Source: Oscillospiraceae bacterium (lineage in GTDB: Bacteria; Bacillota; Clostridia; Oscillospirales; Acutalibacteraceae). From it: DNA of 6,758 bases. The stretch covers positions 1 through 6,758 of the forward strand of contig DOZQ01000250.1 of assembly GCA_003517915.1 (NCBI GenBank), written 5' to 3'. A program made the position numbers and the translations under genes. Shown here one piece after another: positions 6,481-6,758 of the stretch. Numbering within the stretch: the stretch's first letter is position 1; each line of letters begins with the position of its first letter. The notes beneath the pieces are model-generated. The model made no database searches. It saw nothing but the letters and a program-made list of their open reading frames with translations, and was not told the origin of the DNA.

Positions 6481-6500
6481 TTTTTTATACCGTTTGTCAA
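6472..6500 (-). promoter_or_regulatory. Sigma-A promoter of the tetR gene
   Basis: On the minus strand a perfect TTGACA (6495-6500) is followed by a 17-base spacer and TATTAT (6472-6477), which matches five of six consensus bases. Transcription should begin near 6465, giving a leader of about 36 bases before the ATG at 6429. The -10 lies inside the right arm of the inverted repeat, so a bound regulator would block polymerase. Confidence 0.85.
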
Positions 6501-6562
6501 GTAAAATAACGCCAAATTGTAATTTATATAATATATTTTTAAATTGTACATACGAGATAAAT

Positions 6563-6758
6563 TTATAGTACTTTTGATAAAAAATCCTTTGCGCGCGGAT
6601 TTTTGGGGGCGCTAAAGAATTCCTCCGGAATCCCCTGTTCCAATATCATACCCTCATCCATAAATAAAATTCGGGTGCCAACCTCTTTAGCAAAACCCAT
6701 TTCATGGGTCACCACGACCATCGTCATACCCTCGTTTGCCAGCTCCTTTATAACCTCC
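6563..6758 (-). CDS. Polar amino acid ABC transporter ATP-binding protein, C-terminal end
   Basis: Only the last 64 codons are present; the gene enters from the right edge. They encode [20 protein letters not shown] followed by GFAKEV, FMDEG, EQG, PRAKDFL and a final SKVL. This is characteristic of the GlnQ/HisP/ArtP group of ATPases that power uptake of polar amino acids such as glutamine, arginine or cystine. The H-loop histidine is in [10 protein letters not shown] (residue 18 of the fragment), and the FMDeG, EqG and [10 protein letters not shown] ends are family-typical. The Walker A, signature and Walker B motifs would lie outside the window. The substrate cannot be inferred from this piece. 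The stop is TAA, and no terminator is seen in the AT-rich 133 bases before tetR, so limited read-through into tetR is possible. The permease and binding-protein genes are probably upstream, beyond the edge. Confidence 0.92.
   Translation of the reverse strand, partial: EVIKELANEGMTMVVVTHEMGFAKEVGTRILFMDEGMILEQGIPEEFFSAPKNPRAKDFLSKVL

Noticed and set aside
6501..6562. Terminator for the ABC transporter ATPase gene
   Set aside because: Only weak AT-only pairings with large loops are visible.
1..6758. CRISPR array, mobile element, toxin-antitoxin or defence system
   Set aside because: No regularly spaced repeats, transposase motifs, terminal inverted repeats or defence-gene motifs were seen on either strand.

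Overview
The window reads as ordinary chromosomal DNA from a low-to-mid-GC Firmicute, most likely an anaerobic clostridium of the Oscillospirales/Ruminococcaceae type. The grounds are strong AGGAG ribosome binding sites, sigma-A type promoters, TTG starts, the dxs-tlyA-nadK order, tmcAL (ylbM) next to ackA, and a small DUF378 protein. The species-level placement is inference; no rRNA or other marker is present.

Layout. Positions 1-4168 carry a tight minus-strand operon read right to left: ackA (acetate kinase), dxs (DXP synthase), tlyA (S4-domain rRNA 2'-O-methyltransferase) and nadK (NAD kinase, cut by the left edge). Gaps between the genes are only about 16-20 bases. A 98-base divergent intergenic region (4169-4266) holds a good sigma-A promoter for ackA and a probable overlapping promoter for tmcAL on the plus strand. 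tmcAL (4267-5475, TTG start) makes the acetylated wobble cytidine of elongator tRNA-Met from acetate and ATP. It is followed by a 71-residue two-helix DUF378 membrane protein (5584-5799). A perfect 16-bp stem terminator (5812-5848) closes that gene and, in the other direction, a minus-strand TetR-family regulator (5848-6429). The regulator's promoter carries a 36-base near-perfect inverted repeat, a strong autoregulatory operator candidate. At the right edge is the C-terminal end of a polar amino acid ABC transporter ATPase (6563-6758, GlnQ-like).

How the genes fit together. ackA and tmcAL both handle acetate, one for ATP and acetyl-phosphate, the other for tRNA modification. Putting ackA at the head of the dxs operon joins fermentation, isoprenoid precursor supply, ribosome modification and NADP supply in one likely transcript. 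The right part (TetR and ABC ATPase) looks like a separate, more AT-rich unit.

I found no CRISPR array, tRNA, rRNA, insertion sequence, riboswitch or defence system, and no evidence of a new multi-gene system. The most interesting points are regulatory: the tetR operator, the back-to-back promoters between ackA and tmcAL, and the ackA placement.
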